Positions 45,901 to 55,300 of a stretch of 64,000 nt of DNA are shown here, piece after piece. The notes below the pieces were generated by a model. The model ran no database searches and was not told the DNA's origin. It worked only from the letters and a program-made list of their open reading frames with translations. The DNA is taken from positions 1 to 64,000 of the forward strand of contig KV918918.1 of the NCBI GenBank assembly GCA_002049455.2. The letters are read 5' to 3'. The position numbers were made by a program, and so were the translations under genes. Position 1 is the first letter of the stretch. Each line of letters starts with the position of its first letter. This DNA comes from Porphyra umbilicalis (Eukaryota; Rhodophyta; Bangiophyceae; Bangiales; Bangiaceae).

Positions 45901-46827
45901 TCCCGTGGTCGTCTGGTAGTCGTCGAAGCACCCGCGCATCCAGCACATGTGTGCAGACGCCGCAGAATCGACAAGCCACGACTTGGAGATGTCATCGGTG
46001 TCAGCCGCATTGCCCACCAGACAGATGGCGTCGTCGCTGTCACTACCATCGTCAGCCGCAATTGCGGCCACCTTGTCCTGTCTCTGCTTCTTGGGCTTGA
46101 GCTCTGGGCAATCGCGAGAGATGTGCCCAAATGTATGGCAGTAGTAGCACTCGATCTTGGAGAGGTCACCACGGCGGCCATGACCTCGATAGTTGGCGCC
46201 GACGAGTGCCATGTCGCCAATGCGCTTCGTCGCCGGTGACTTGTCCGCCTGCCTCCGCTCCTCCTGGAGCAAGCGGCTCTTGACAAAGTCGAGGCTCAGC
46301 TCGTCCTCGCCCTTGGCGTCGAGAGCCACCAGCAGGTTCTCGTACTTGGACGTCAGCCCGTTCAGGACGCTCATGGCGACGTCCATCTCCGTCACCTCGC
46401 CGCCCATGGCCTTGAGGTTCTCGCCGAGGTTGCGCACGCGGTTGATGTAGCCCAGCATGCCCTCGCCGACGGTCATTTCGACGGTGTAGAACTCGCGTCG
46501 CGCCTTCATCTTGTTCATCAAACTCTTGCGCTGGAAGACACCTTGCAGCGTCGACCACATTTCCGCCGTCGTCTTGCAGCCCGCCACGTGCTCGAGCTGC
46601 TCAGATCCAAGGGTGAGCCCGATGATGGCGCTCGCCTTCGTGTCTCGACGCTTCCACACCGCCAACTCGCGGGCATCCGCGTCCGTCGGCTTGCCGTCTT
46701 CGTCAAGCATATCGTCCAGGTCGCGCAGCGCGAGGACCATCTTAATGCGCTGACGCCACTCGTGGAAGTTCGTCTCCGTCAACTTGTCGATCTTGATGCC
46801 GCCCATGCCGGCAGCGCCTCCGTCCAT
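42901..46827 (-). CDS. copia gag-pol polyprotein, 1308 aa
   Basis: The ATG at 46827 and TGA at 42901 bound a single intact frame. Gag (UBN2-like) occupies about residues 1-220, followed by a CCHC knuckle CYYCHTFGHISRDC (227-240). The aspartic protease has WLVDSAASAHM with Asp287; the usual DSGAS is DSAAS here. The integrase shows the HHCC-type zinc region (LWHERLGH ... CEPC, 413-452) and the DDE residues Asp480 (HSDLGGP), Asp543 (RSDNGGEY) and Glu579 (NGAAERLNR). Reverse transcriptase runs from about 833, with QMDIKTAFLNGDL and the catalytic YVDD (990-993). RNase H has DADWAGD (1155-1161), MEAEYM (Glu1196 or Glu1198) and VDNSG (Asp1238). Domain order PR-INT-RT-RH defines Ty1/copia rather than gypsy. 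No frame break or stop is present. Confidence 0.97.
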   Translation of the reverse strand: MDGGAAGMGGIKIDKLTETNFHEWRQRIKMVLALRDLDDMLDEDGKPTDADARELAVWKRRDTKASAIIGLTLGSEQLEHVAGCKTTAEMWSTLQGVFQRKSLMNKMKARREFYTVEMTVGEGMLGYINRVRNLGENLKAMGGEVTEMDVAMSVLNGLTSKYENLLVALDAKGEDELSLDFVKSRLLQEERRQADKSPATKRIGDMALVGANYRGHGRRGDLSKIECYYCHTFGHISRDCPELKPKKQRQDKVAAIAADDGSDSDDAICLVGNAADTDDISKSWLVDSAASAHMCWMRGCFDDYQTTTGRSVTMGDKGSVATAGVGTVVLNVIVHGKTRKIKLEKVLNVPTMGFNLMSVGMMEERGAEVSFKGGKTIIKISDKVAACGTRKSGLYHLDMAPLLDIAAVASLQLWHERLGHVNVAGVKRMIKNKDINGLKCSSMAVKDVCEPCVYGKAAMTPMPSAGGGRVSKRLQLVHSDLGGPMSEPSRGGALYFGTFTDDFSRWTDVVFLQKKSDLLSEYKKWLTKAQLHTGTKIKILRSDNGGEYVSNAFKALHDENGTTHQTTVPDTPQQNGAAERLNRVLVEMARTMMRHKDVDQDLWADAIKTAVYIKNRVTSRALPVGKTPFELWTGNKPDVSHMRVFGSTCWVVLHKSHIDGKFGDKAAKGVFLGYPDGSKAYKVILDDGKVVKARSVVFAETNVSEVAEVAEEFPGDENVGVETGLRSASDGEDVDADNDDKDYKQDDGSDKSADDNQGCGGSQDTLRRSGRARRPPVEYWRPVSLVAHEAPTTYVQAVQGQESAKWKIAMDEEMKAIHKNKTWRLTDRPASRRVLKGKWVYKVKNEVDKDGNNTTRHKARLCFMGNRQIKGLDFNETFAPVAKFTTIRCILAMTAANGWELHQMDIKTAFLNGDLDEEVYMEQPDGYVDPTYPDKVCRLLQALYGLKQAPKMWYAKLDDFLKSQGFDNIDPDACLYLLMDDGEIIIVLVYVDDLLLVASSRAAIYKIKDALHKRFEMKDLGEAKVILGLEIRRDKALGTLKLSQGKYAAQVLEKFGMAECNPIGTPLEVGLQLVKADESDDALPYREAVGSLMYLMVGTRPDLAFAIGKLSRFVSCYGKEHWAAIKRVLRYVKGSMAKGLVFDKNSSCVLQGFGDADWAGDHETRRSTTGFTFIFGGAAVSWDSKLQKTVALSTMEAEYMALCEASKEAVWLNKLVQSVATQGLRTAIWGGPINIKVDNSGCIDFSKNPVEHKRTKHIEIRYHFVREAITTDKVTLEHCATDDMVADPMTKELGKTKHDKHVEAMGLC

Positions 46828-46973
46828 GATGTCTTCTTGTCGCAGCGCCCGACCTTGCCGAGCCGTGCGCCTTGACCGTCACGTCCTTGAACCACCTTGA
46901 CCTCGTCTTCTTCGCACTTGCCGCGACCGCCGCGACACCAGCTGGCACACCTTGCTCTTGTCACAGCCCCGGC

Positions 46974-46988
46974 TCTGGGCCCATAACC
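46974..46988 (-). promoter_or_regulatory. primer binding site for a half initiator tRNA-Met
   Basis: Directly inside the 5' LTR the coding strand reads GGTTATGGGCCCAGA. This is complementary to the anticodon arm of eukaryotic initiator tRNA-Met (TGGGCCCATAACC), not to a tRNA 3' end. Drosophila copia and yeast Ty5 prime in this way from a cleaved tRNA half. Confidence 0.85.
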
Positions 46989-47406
46989 TGTTGAATCGCA
47001 GTGGGGATAGGGGTTGGCGGACCACGGTGAAGTGGTTGAGTGGCTTGAGCTTGTGTGTGTGTGTGTGAACGTGCTTTGTTGGTTGTCCTAAGGTTCGCCT
47101 GCCTCTCCCAACCGAGAGAACCTCTCAAATAGTCCCCACCGGCCCAAGTGCTCCCCCCTCTCGCGCCCACACCGACGCTCACGCCCTCGCACCAAATCGG
47201 AACACTCACCAAATCAAAAGCCACTAGAGCAAAGCGAAGATCAAATCCAAAACATGCCAAAAGTAACGCCCCAAGATGACCCAACACAAATGTGTGCAAC
47301 TTGACCACGTCTTGCAAATGTACCATGTGGGGTACCATAAGGGTCACCGACCATCATCCATCCGCGAACCGCCAGTGGAGTCGGCGACGAGCATCACAGT
47401 CCAACA
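46989..47406 (-). repeat. 5' LTR of the copia element
   Basis: TGTTG...CAACA, 418 bp, nearly identical to the 3' LTR. It should contain the element's promoter on the minus strand; no obvious TATA box was identified. Confidence 0.96.
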
Positions 47407-47411
47407 GACAG

Positions 47412-49249
47412 TGCCTGCAGGCCACCCATGTTAGCACGCCTTTCAGTTGCTGGTCATTTGGCAAAGGCGGTCTCCGCTCTTCCACCGACACGTCTCACGG
47501 CTAAGTGGGGACGGCCATCAGACGATGGCGAACGCCAGTAGGCGGACCAGTCCCGAGAAGGGAAACGAGGGTCCGAGGGGGCGTACGCAGCCTACACAGG
47601 CAGCAGCAGCGTCCGCTGCCGCCTTCTTGTGGGTTTGACGTACTCGAACGACTTCCTTTGCGCCGTCTAACAGGCTTTTCTAGTGTGGAAAGTTAAATCC
47701 CTGCCGGTACACAGGGTTGGTCTGTTGAAGACTAGCCATCTCTGAAAGCTAACCCTTCCTCAGTGTGCATCCACGTGATATCACTCACATCCATGCAGAC
47801 ACCGCCTACGCTTCACACCGCTGGCTTCAAACTGGCACGCCAAGGCTACAAAGGCCGAAGAGATGACGGTAGACCCAAGAACAGCAGGAGCACGGCACCG
47901 CATGTCCGCTCAGAAGGGCATCGGTGGATGTACAAGGAGACAGCTCCTGCTTGTCGCCTTTGAATACGAGCCCATTGGACCTCTGACGTGCCCTGCGTGC
48001 TACCTTCAGTACAATAAGTCTTCAGATCGAAGTTATGGACAAGATCTCGGGTCTCCAGATCGGAATTACGTAAGAGACCTCGCTCGAGATACCAATTTTC
48101 TCATCAGTAGCACCCACACTGGCTTGCATTGTCACCCCTCGATCAAAATCCAGGATCTGGTGGTCCACGCACCCTGCTGCGCTAGCCGGCGTCGCTCGCC
48201 GATCGGCCCGCCAAAAGAACGGCGCCCTTGAGATCCAACGGGTGAGCCGCACCTCGTTTCGTTTGGCGCTTCGCCCCTCTAGGGGACTTCACAGCGGCTC
48301 TGGGCATCCCCTGTGGAGCATGCCGCGTGGCGAGTGGCTCATGCGAGCCACAGTGCTCCCCGGCGCATGTTTGCCAGCGGGTGCATTGTGCGGTGCTGGG
48401 CGATGGCGTATGGCTGCTTGCACGACTGTGTTTCGGGGGTATGGTGTGCGAGGGGGAGCATTTGGCAGTGTGACGCTTGGCAGATTCAGACCAGCTGCTG
48501 CTTGTCGGCCCGCTCCCTGCCGGTCATCGACTGTAGTACGAGGCGCCTCCCCCAACCGCTCTACCCCTGTGCTCGCCCGTGTTGCCCAGCTGTTCCACTG
48601 TGGCTCGACTCCACCCCGGTAGGAGCCGGGCGCCACCGACGGTGGGACCCCTGGAGCCCCCTCGCCCCCCCCAAGTGTCGGCACCGGGCGGCTGGTGGCG
48701 GCGCCGTGTCGAGGCCGCCCCAGTGTGGTCAGCGCGGCCGAGGAATACGGCCGCGACTATGGGCGTTGCGGCTGGATGCGGTGGCAGCGACACCGGCGCG
48801 CACGGGCAGTCTGTGGTCACGTGCGCGGGCGCTGTCGGCGTCGAGGCCGCCCCGTTGTCGGCAGAGTGTGCTGCTGCCGCGTCCGGCATGGCAAGGCCGC
48901 CGGGGGACGACAGCGCGGACGGAGCACCTATGGCGCTGAGCGCAGCGAGAGCGTCGGCAGCCAGTGAATGGACGCGCAGCGGCGGCGACAGCGCGTGGCC
49001 ACCCCCTTGGGCGGCGCGCACCCATAGTACATGTGATCCTCGTGCCTTTGAGTTCGTCCATTGGCGCCTTACCCTTTCTAGAAACACACTTGACGATGAC
49101 GGCTCTCACCTTGTGCATTCATTCAAGCTCCCATTCTTATGTATCAACAACGCTGCCCACGACCATCCGGTAGAGAGGAGAAAACAAAAACGTGCTTGTC
49201 TATCTCTTTTCTATTAACAATGCCCACGATGCGTCCCGCCCACACCAAG
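47412..49249. other. no gene recognised
   Basis: Positions 47.41-48.25 kb are of average composition with no convincing frame. Positions 48.3-49.1 kb are open on both strands without a conserved motif. A donor-like AAAAG|GTATGA at the end of the transposase frame (49256/49255) and an acceptor-like GTTTCTAG at 49078 suggest the last intron of the transposase gene may end here, but the frame after it stops within three codons. Confidence 0.4.
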
Positions 49250-50977
49250 TCATACCTTTTGCATCAGCCCTGGCGCCGGGCCCAGCGGCAGCGACTCCCT
49301 GCAGGTACAGTTGGGCACCTCGCAGTGCGCGACAATGGTCTTGTGGTAGTAGGCCTCGACTGGGAAGTGCTGGATCTCCTTCGACTTCTTCTTGACACCT
49401 GCCGCCCGCACCTGCCCGGAACTGAGTACAGCGTCCCGGCGCTGGGAAACCCGCACGTTGTTGTGCGCCGCTATGTAGCGGGAGCGCACTATGAAGCGCT
49501 TCTGGGTCATGTAGGAGAGAGAGTTCTTGGTCTTCTTCTTTATGCTGTCCTGCCTCTCAGCACCCGACGTGTCGTGTCCCCGCGACAGCTCCGGATATTG
49601 GTCGGCATCGAACGTGGGTGAGCACTTGTGGTTGCAGCGATGGAAGCGGTCTATAAACCAGGCCGTGACCGCCTCGTGTAGAAGCCAGGGCACGCGTCGG
49701 AGGGCGTTGCGCTGCGCCTGGCATGCCGTGTCGAAGTAGACAACCTTCGGGAAGGACTTGAACCGCTGAGCCAGCGCCGCGACGACGTGGGCCGGGCTCT
49801 CCGTCTCCCGCAGGAGCTCGAAGCCGATGATGTATCCGCAGGGGCACATGAATGTCATGACGCCGGGCGCCCGCAAGACGTCGGGGGGGTAGTAGTGTCG
49901 GCAATCGTCTTTCTCCCAGGATGGCTTGGGCCTCTTTTTCTTGTCCTTCTTGTTGTCCCGCTTGATGGCCGCCTTCTTGCGGTCGCGCTCGCTGGTCTTG
50001 TCGTGCATGTAGGCCCGCACAGCCGCCCGCCCGGGCCACACCTGCCCTGTCCGCTCCTCTTCGAGCTGCATCACCACGCGGTCAGCCGACTCGCCGACGG
50101 AAGCCATGTCGGGTAGCGGCGGCGACACGCCTTGCGTCAACAGCCAGGCCTGGTACTTCTCCGGGGAGGTCTCTTCCCATTGGTCGCGAAAGGCCTTTGC
50201 GTCCTCCCCAGCCAACGCCTCCCACTTGCCCAGGGCCACCGCCACCGTGTCGATCGAGAACAACAGGAGCTCGCCGATCGCTTGGGCCAGGTCCCGCGAC
50301 CGGTTCATGGCGTCGCGCACAAGCAGCAGGAACTCCCAAATGAAGACTACCTGCCCAATACAGTCGATGTCGTCGATCCACGATGAGCTTGGCACGCCGT
50401 TGATGAGGTTCACCGCGAGGTCCTTTACGGCGCTGAGATTGCACCCGGCAAAGACGTTGAAGGAAGGCTCAGCCAGCAACGCTGACACAAACAGCCGCAC
50501 CTTGCGCCACCGGTCCTTCTCGACACGCTCATTGGCCGTCGGTGGGAAGGCGTCCGCCAGGACGACACACACAAGCGCGGCGCGACCCGCTCGGGCGACG
50601 GGCGCTCCGTCGCCGTCGGAGGATTCGGAAGAGGACGAGCTCTCTTCGTCGTCGGCGCCGCCGCCGTCGCCATCGGAGGAGTCAGGCGAGGAGCCCGGCC
50701 CGTTGTCATGAGAGTTGGCCGGCGGCCGGGCGCCCACTGGTGGTAGAGCACTGCCCGCTGGGACAGACCGCGGCGCCAGGGCCCCACTGCTCTCGGAAGT
50801 ACCGCGAGCCTCATCTCTTGCTCCTCCATCCGCAGCAGGTCGGGGGGTAGGGGGGCACGCTGTCCCATGCAGAGGGGGGTCAATGTTGCCCGCTGCGTCG
50901 GCCGACGGGGTAGACCGCAGAGAGGAAGGGGCAAGCGAGGCTGTTGCGGCAGGCGGCCAGGACGAGCTCGGCGCGGC
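49250..50977 (-). CDS. KDZ-type (Kyakuja-Dileera-Zisupton) transposase, catalytic region
   Basis: An open frame without a usable ATG from 50977 to the stop at 49250. The first half is acidic and Ser-rich, then helical; a lysine-rich patch (RDNKKDKKKRPKP) precedes the core. The core reads GVMTFMCPCGYIIGFELLRE, KVVYFDTACQAQRN, WFIDRFHRCNHKCSPTF and SGAERQDSIKKKTKNSLSYM. Counting from the GTG at 50737, the likely catalytic acids are Asp336 and/or Asp363 and Glu394, with the Cys/His cluster DRFHRCNHKC typical of KDZ enzymes. The tail has a C-x5-C-x-C cluster (HCEVPNCTC). The upstream frame has no start, so earlier exons must lie in 51-52.4 kb. A donor-like site at 49255 overlaps the end. It is on the same strand as the Ulp1 gene. 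Confidence 0.7.
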   Translation of the reverse strand, partial: AAPSSSWPPAATASLAPSSLRSTPSADAAGNIDPPLHGTACPPTPRPAADGGARDEARGTSESSGALAPRSVPAGSALPPVGARPPANSHDNGPGSSPDSSDGDGGGADDEESSSSSESSDGDGAPVARAGRAALVCVVLADAFPPTANERVEKDRWRKVRLFVSALLAEPSFNVFAGCNLSAVKDLAVNLINGVPSSSWIDDIDCIGQVVFIWEFLLLVRDAMNRSRDLAQAIGELLLFSIDTVAVALGKWEALAGEDAKAFRDQWEETSPEKYQAWLLTQGVSPPLPDMASVGESADRVVMQLEEERTGQVWPGRAAVRAYMHDKTSERDRKKAAIKRDNKKDKKKRPKPSWEKDDCRHYYPPDVLRAPGVMTFMCPCGYIIGFELLRETESPAHVVAALAQRFKSFPKVVYFDTACQAQRNALRRVPWLLHEAVTAWFIDRFHRCNHKCSPTFDADQYPELSRGHDTSGAERQDSIKKKTKNSLSYMTQKRFIVRSRYIAAHNNVRVSQRRDAVLSSGQVRAAGVKKKSKEIQHFPVEAYYHKTIVAHCEVPNCTCRESLPLGPAPGLMQKV

Positions 50978-52380
50978 TCAATGTGACGAGAGAGCCGACG
51001 CAGGTGCCCTCGACAGAGGAAGAGGCGGTGGGAGGTGTCGGTGCAGCATGACTGCGGCGGGAGGCGTCGCAGGCAGCGCATCGTACGCCATGGTGGCAGG
51101 GGAGAAGAACGGGGGGAGGCCGCAGGAAAAACGGAGAACAGGCTCGTCGGTGGGAGGAGGTGCCTCGAGCCGCGTCAAGGGCGAGGTCATCGAAGGAACA
51201 GCGCGAGCGGTAGGCTGGAGGAACTGGGCGGCCGCACGTGCTGTCGGCTTCCGGCCGGAGGAGCAGTTTTTCTGCACTACAGCGTCGCTGGCCAGCAGCC
51301 ATACGAGCAGTTGGCGGGCCACAGCAGAGGAGGTTGGTGGGCCACATCGGGGACGTTTGGAGGGTTGCAGGAGAGGCGAATGGGGGACAGTCGCGGCAGT
51401 CAGCCGGCGGGGGCCCCATTGTCGATGGCTGGGGCAGTCGTTACCCTCGACTGGCTGTCAGCGATAGGGGAAGCGTCGGTGCCCGCGGCGGGGTACCCCA
51501 GGAACAGGCCACCTGTGGTCCTCAACTCACATGCGCGCCAGTCCCGCAGCTCACAGCTCGGGGTGAGTCGCGAGGGGGCGCCCAGATGCCGGAAGCGCTG
51601 TTGCGGGGCGAGTGCGCGGGAACTCGGTGGGGGGGCATGCTCGTAACCGACCTCAATGTCGGCTGGCCGCTGTTGGTCAGTCAAGGGCTTCCGGGCAGTC
51701 GAATAGAGGCCAATGGAAGGTGCGGGGAGACCCGATCAGCTCTCTTAATACCAACCCATCCAGCTCGCAAACAGAGTTAGTTTAGAAAAGATGGAAAAGA
51801 CTGGTGAGTACTTCATCCGTTCATTGATTTAATGGGCTGCGGCGGCGGAACCTCCAGAGAAGATTCAGACGCAGCTCCGTGATTGTGCACAGAAAGAAAT
51901 CGCCGGCACTCTCCGAGTCCCTGGAACGATACTGCGGCAGAGATGCAAGACGAGCAGCATCGATAGCTCCACAAAGAAAGGGTATCGGAAGACTGGCGGC
52001 GTGCCATTCTTTGCAGTGAGATAGAGCGTGATGGCAACGATGCAAAAGGATAAAGTGATATGCAAGACGTACGAGTGGAGCTCGATGACAGTTGAAGGAT
52101 GCCTTGTTAGAGGGGATGGTTCCGAGCAAGGTCGCGGCAGTCTACTGACCGCCTTGTTTCAAAGCAAGGACGCCACATGGTCACTGTACGTCTAGGGTGA
52201 GAGCGTACAAAGTAGGTCGCCGCAGTGTCCTGCACGGTTGAAGCCCAAGAGCAACGATATTGAATGGCTATAGGGAAACAACATGACACAGAGAATGTAC
52301 ATGAAGTCAAGGCATATGAGGCATAAGATAGGCGCAAAGGCAGACAAAACTGCAAGCAGGGAATGATGGCAGCAAAAGAC
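50978..52380. other. spacer inside the KDZ element region
   Basis: This should contain the 5' part of the transposase gene, because the downstream frame opens without an ATG, but I could not identify an exon with confidence. Frames on both strands at 50.9-51.7 kb are compositionally weak. Positions 51.78-52.38 kb are relatively AT-rich and look like 3' untranslated sequence of the Ulp1 gene. Confidence 0.35.
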
Positions 52381-55300
52381 CTAAATAAGCGTCTTGGAAA
52401 GCAGCTCTGCCACCATGCGGCGGCGGTAATAGTCCATGTTGCCGACCATGCTGGATTGTTGGAGGCCTCTGGACATGTAGTCCATTGACTTAAGCGTGAA
52501 GACGCCGCAGTCCTTGCTACCCTCTTGCTGTCGACAACGCATCTTTGTCCATGTCCACGTGCCACGCCTGTAGCCATGTGCCGACAGGTCATCCTTGGCC
52601 CACCGCACGAGACAGGCAACCATCCAGTCGGGCGCGAAGCCCATCGAGTCGTACATCTCAACATGGTGCCGCTGCATGTAGACCACCTCCAAAACCCAGT
52701 GGATCGCCCCCTGGTTGATGGGTACAAACACCGCGCTGTATTCCTTGAGGTCCACGTGACGCGTCCAACGGAAAACGGCCTCGTAGTTGAACATCATCTG
52801 GTAGTTGCTCGTGAGCGTGGAAAACATGAACGAGTTGAAGAAGTGGAACCGCACCGGTCGCCTCTCCGTGGCCGCCCACGTCTCCTCGCGCTGCTGCAAC
52901 AAGGCGGCGTACGCATTCATGGCCTCGTCGTGAAGCATGACGGTCGGCGCCATCCGCCGCAGGTCCCACAGCCTTATGGGGATGTTGGAAACGATCACGA
53001 GCGGCTCCTGGGTAGCCGGTGCGGCTTGTGCAGTGCCAGTGTACGGCGTGATCGGCGCTGTGGCCGCCAAGGCCCTTGGCGTCAGTGGAGACAGCGGGTC
53101 CTCCGGGTCGCACACAGTGCCCTTGTCGGCGCCTGGCGCCAATGGATCGGCCAGGTAGTGCAGCGGCGTCTTCCACGAGTCGGTCGTGCACGGCCCGCTG
53201 CTCTGCTTGTTCTCCAACTCCTCGTGCGAGCCATCGTCGGAGGCTCGTTGCGAAACTTCGTTGACGGTGGGCCCTTCAACAGGCAGCTGCCCAACCTCGA
53301 ACGACCCAGGCATAACGCGCCTAGGACCGGCAGCGTCAGCAGTCCTGCTGAGATGAGCACGCTTGGCGGCAAAAGCGGTCCTGGTCGAGCGAGTACGCCC
53401 GCCTACGGCAGAAGGCCCAGCAGCAACGGAACGCCCGGAGGTGGAAACGGGACCGGCGGCGTCGGCGGGCCCCTTGACGTCGGTGTGCTCCTCGGGATTG
53501 GCGGGGTCATCAGCGTCGACGAGGTGATCCACGTTGGCGACCTCATCAGCATCGGTGGCCTCGTCGGCGTCGGCGGCCACTTCGGGGACGGCGGCCTCAT
53601 TGGCGTCCGCGGCCTCATTGGCTTGCTCGCGCTGGTCGGCTTCGACATCCTCGCCATTGTTGGCTTGCCCGACGAGGGACAGCTGCCTCAGCTGCCTTGG
53701 AATATCGCCGGTGTCCTCTCCCAGCTCCGCCGTGCTCCCGTCTGGTGAGCCGCTCGCTGCAACGAGGTCCACCAATGACCCTGCCGAGCTTGTTGTGTCC
53801 TCCTCTAAGTCGTCGCCGTCACTGAAGTTGTCCGCTGCAGCGGCCAAGTCGTCAGCCGCGCCCCCCGCGGGCGCCCCCACAACAACGGGCGCCTGCTCCC
53901 GCTCCGCGCTGGCAATCACGGCGTAGAATGTGCTGAAGACGATGCTGGACGACCACAGCAGTGCGTTGGCCTTCTCAGTGTTGGTGCGAGCAGCAATGGC
54001 GTCACGGCCACGAGCCGGAGGTACGCCCAGTCGCGCGGCGGCAAACACGTGCCACGCAGACGCCTCTGCCGTCGTCAGCGACGTATCATACGTTATGGCT
54101 GCTCGCACACGATTCCGCACGAGCCGCCGCATCTTGGCGCTGCGAACGGCACAGGCAAAAACCAAGGAGAAGTCCACCCGCGGGGCGTTCATACTTGGCC
54201 GAAGCATCTCGACCACGTGCTGCTGCAGGACCGACAGCACTTGCCCGTCGCAGATCACGCATTGGAAGCGGCCGCCCATGCCCTCCTCCGCGCCACAATG
54301 GTAGCACCGAAAGGCCGCATCGGGGATGATTAACGTGTGCGAGAACTCCCCGCAAGCGATGGAAAGCAGCTGCCGCGCCTGTCCGGGCTCCTTCTCCGCG
54401 TAGGCAGCGGTGTTGCGGAGCAAGCTTGCGAGGAACTCGCTCGCCGCTGCCATCGTGCTGCGCGCAATGACGCATAGCTCCAGCATTGCATCAAGGAAGG
54501 TACGTGCGTAGACTGTGTCGCGTGTGGCAACAAAAAGCCCGTTGAGCGCCCCGTCGTACTCCACCGAGATGCCGCAGTCGATGCAATACCACGACCCAAT
54601 GAAGATCTTGGCACGCCCGCGGATTGTGAAGAGCACGGCCTCTTCCGGTTCCACCCTTGTGTCCACTTCTCGCGGCCGGTTGCACCGCAGGCACATGGCC
54701 TCGGCGTGCACGATGTCCATCGTCTTGGGCTCACCCGCCTGCAAGCACGAGTCGATAAAGTCAGAGTACCGGTTGCAATGCTGCACCTCGGCGGGGCATG
54801 GGAACATGTTTCTTGTCCGCCGCACTCGAGGCGGCAGTGGCGTCGGCGGGGCCACCTCTGCGGGCGGGGGAGGACCGCCCGACCGGCCCGGAGTCTGCTC
54901 CTCATCGTCGTCTTGTTCCTCCTCATCGTCGTCGAGGTAGCCTGACGGTCCAAACTTGAGCGCCTCCGCTAGGTCGGCGGCGGCGGCCGACGAGGCCGCT
55001 GCCTCCAACCGGTTGAACTCATTCACGGCTTGCGCGTGGATGCAACCACATGGGTGGCTCGCGCACGAGAGGAGGAAGCAGGTAGCCAGCTTGTGCTTGT
55101 TCCCCTGCCGTCGCACTATAGCGGGGCTCCATATGCTCTCGTAAAACACGGCGAGTACGGGAACATTGCCCTTCTTGCCCGAGTACAGCGCAAGGTGCAC
55201 CGCCGTGTCCGCGTCGGCGGCGGCCTTCAGGTCGTCATCGTCGCCCGCCAGCTCCGGGAAGATGGCAAGCAAACTGTCGAGGCTCACCGTGTCGTGCTCC

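Larger units (their letters stand above)
42448..47406 (-). mobile_element. complete Ty1/copia LTR retrotransposon, 4959 bp
   Basis: Two 418-bp LTRs, a 5-bp target duplication, a primer site, a polypurine tract and one uninterrupted gag-pol frame are all present, in minus orientation. The LTRs differ at two positions (G/C in the GGTTGGSGGACC segment and C/T after the TG repeat), so they are 99.5 percent identical and the insertion is recent. Nothing in the sequence argues against activity. It is more A/T-balanced than the host housekeeping genes. Confidence 0.97.
42443..47411. repeat. 5-bp target site duplication GACAG of the copia element
   Basis: GACAG stands at 42443-42447 and again at 47407-47411, directly outside the two LTRs. 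This is the hallmark of an integrase-mediated insertion. Confidence 0.95.

Noticed and set aside
52525-53748. 407-codon plus-strand frame opposite the Ulp1 gene
   Set aside because: It is a Gly/Val-rich shadow. The minus strand carries the protease catalytic residues.
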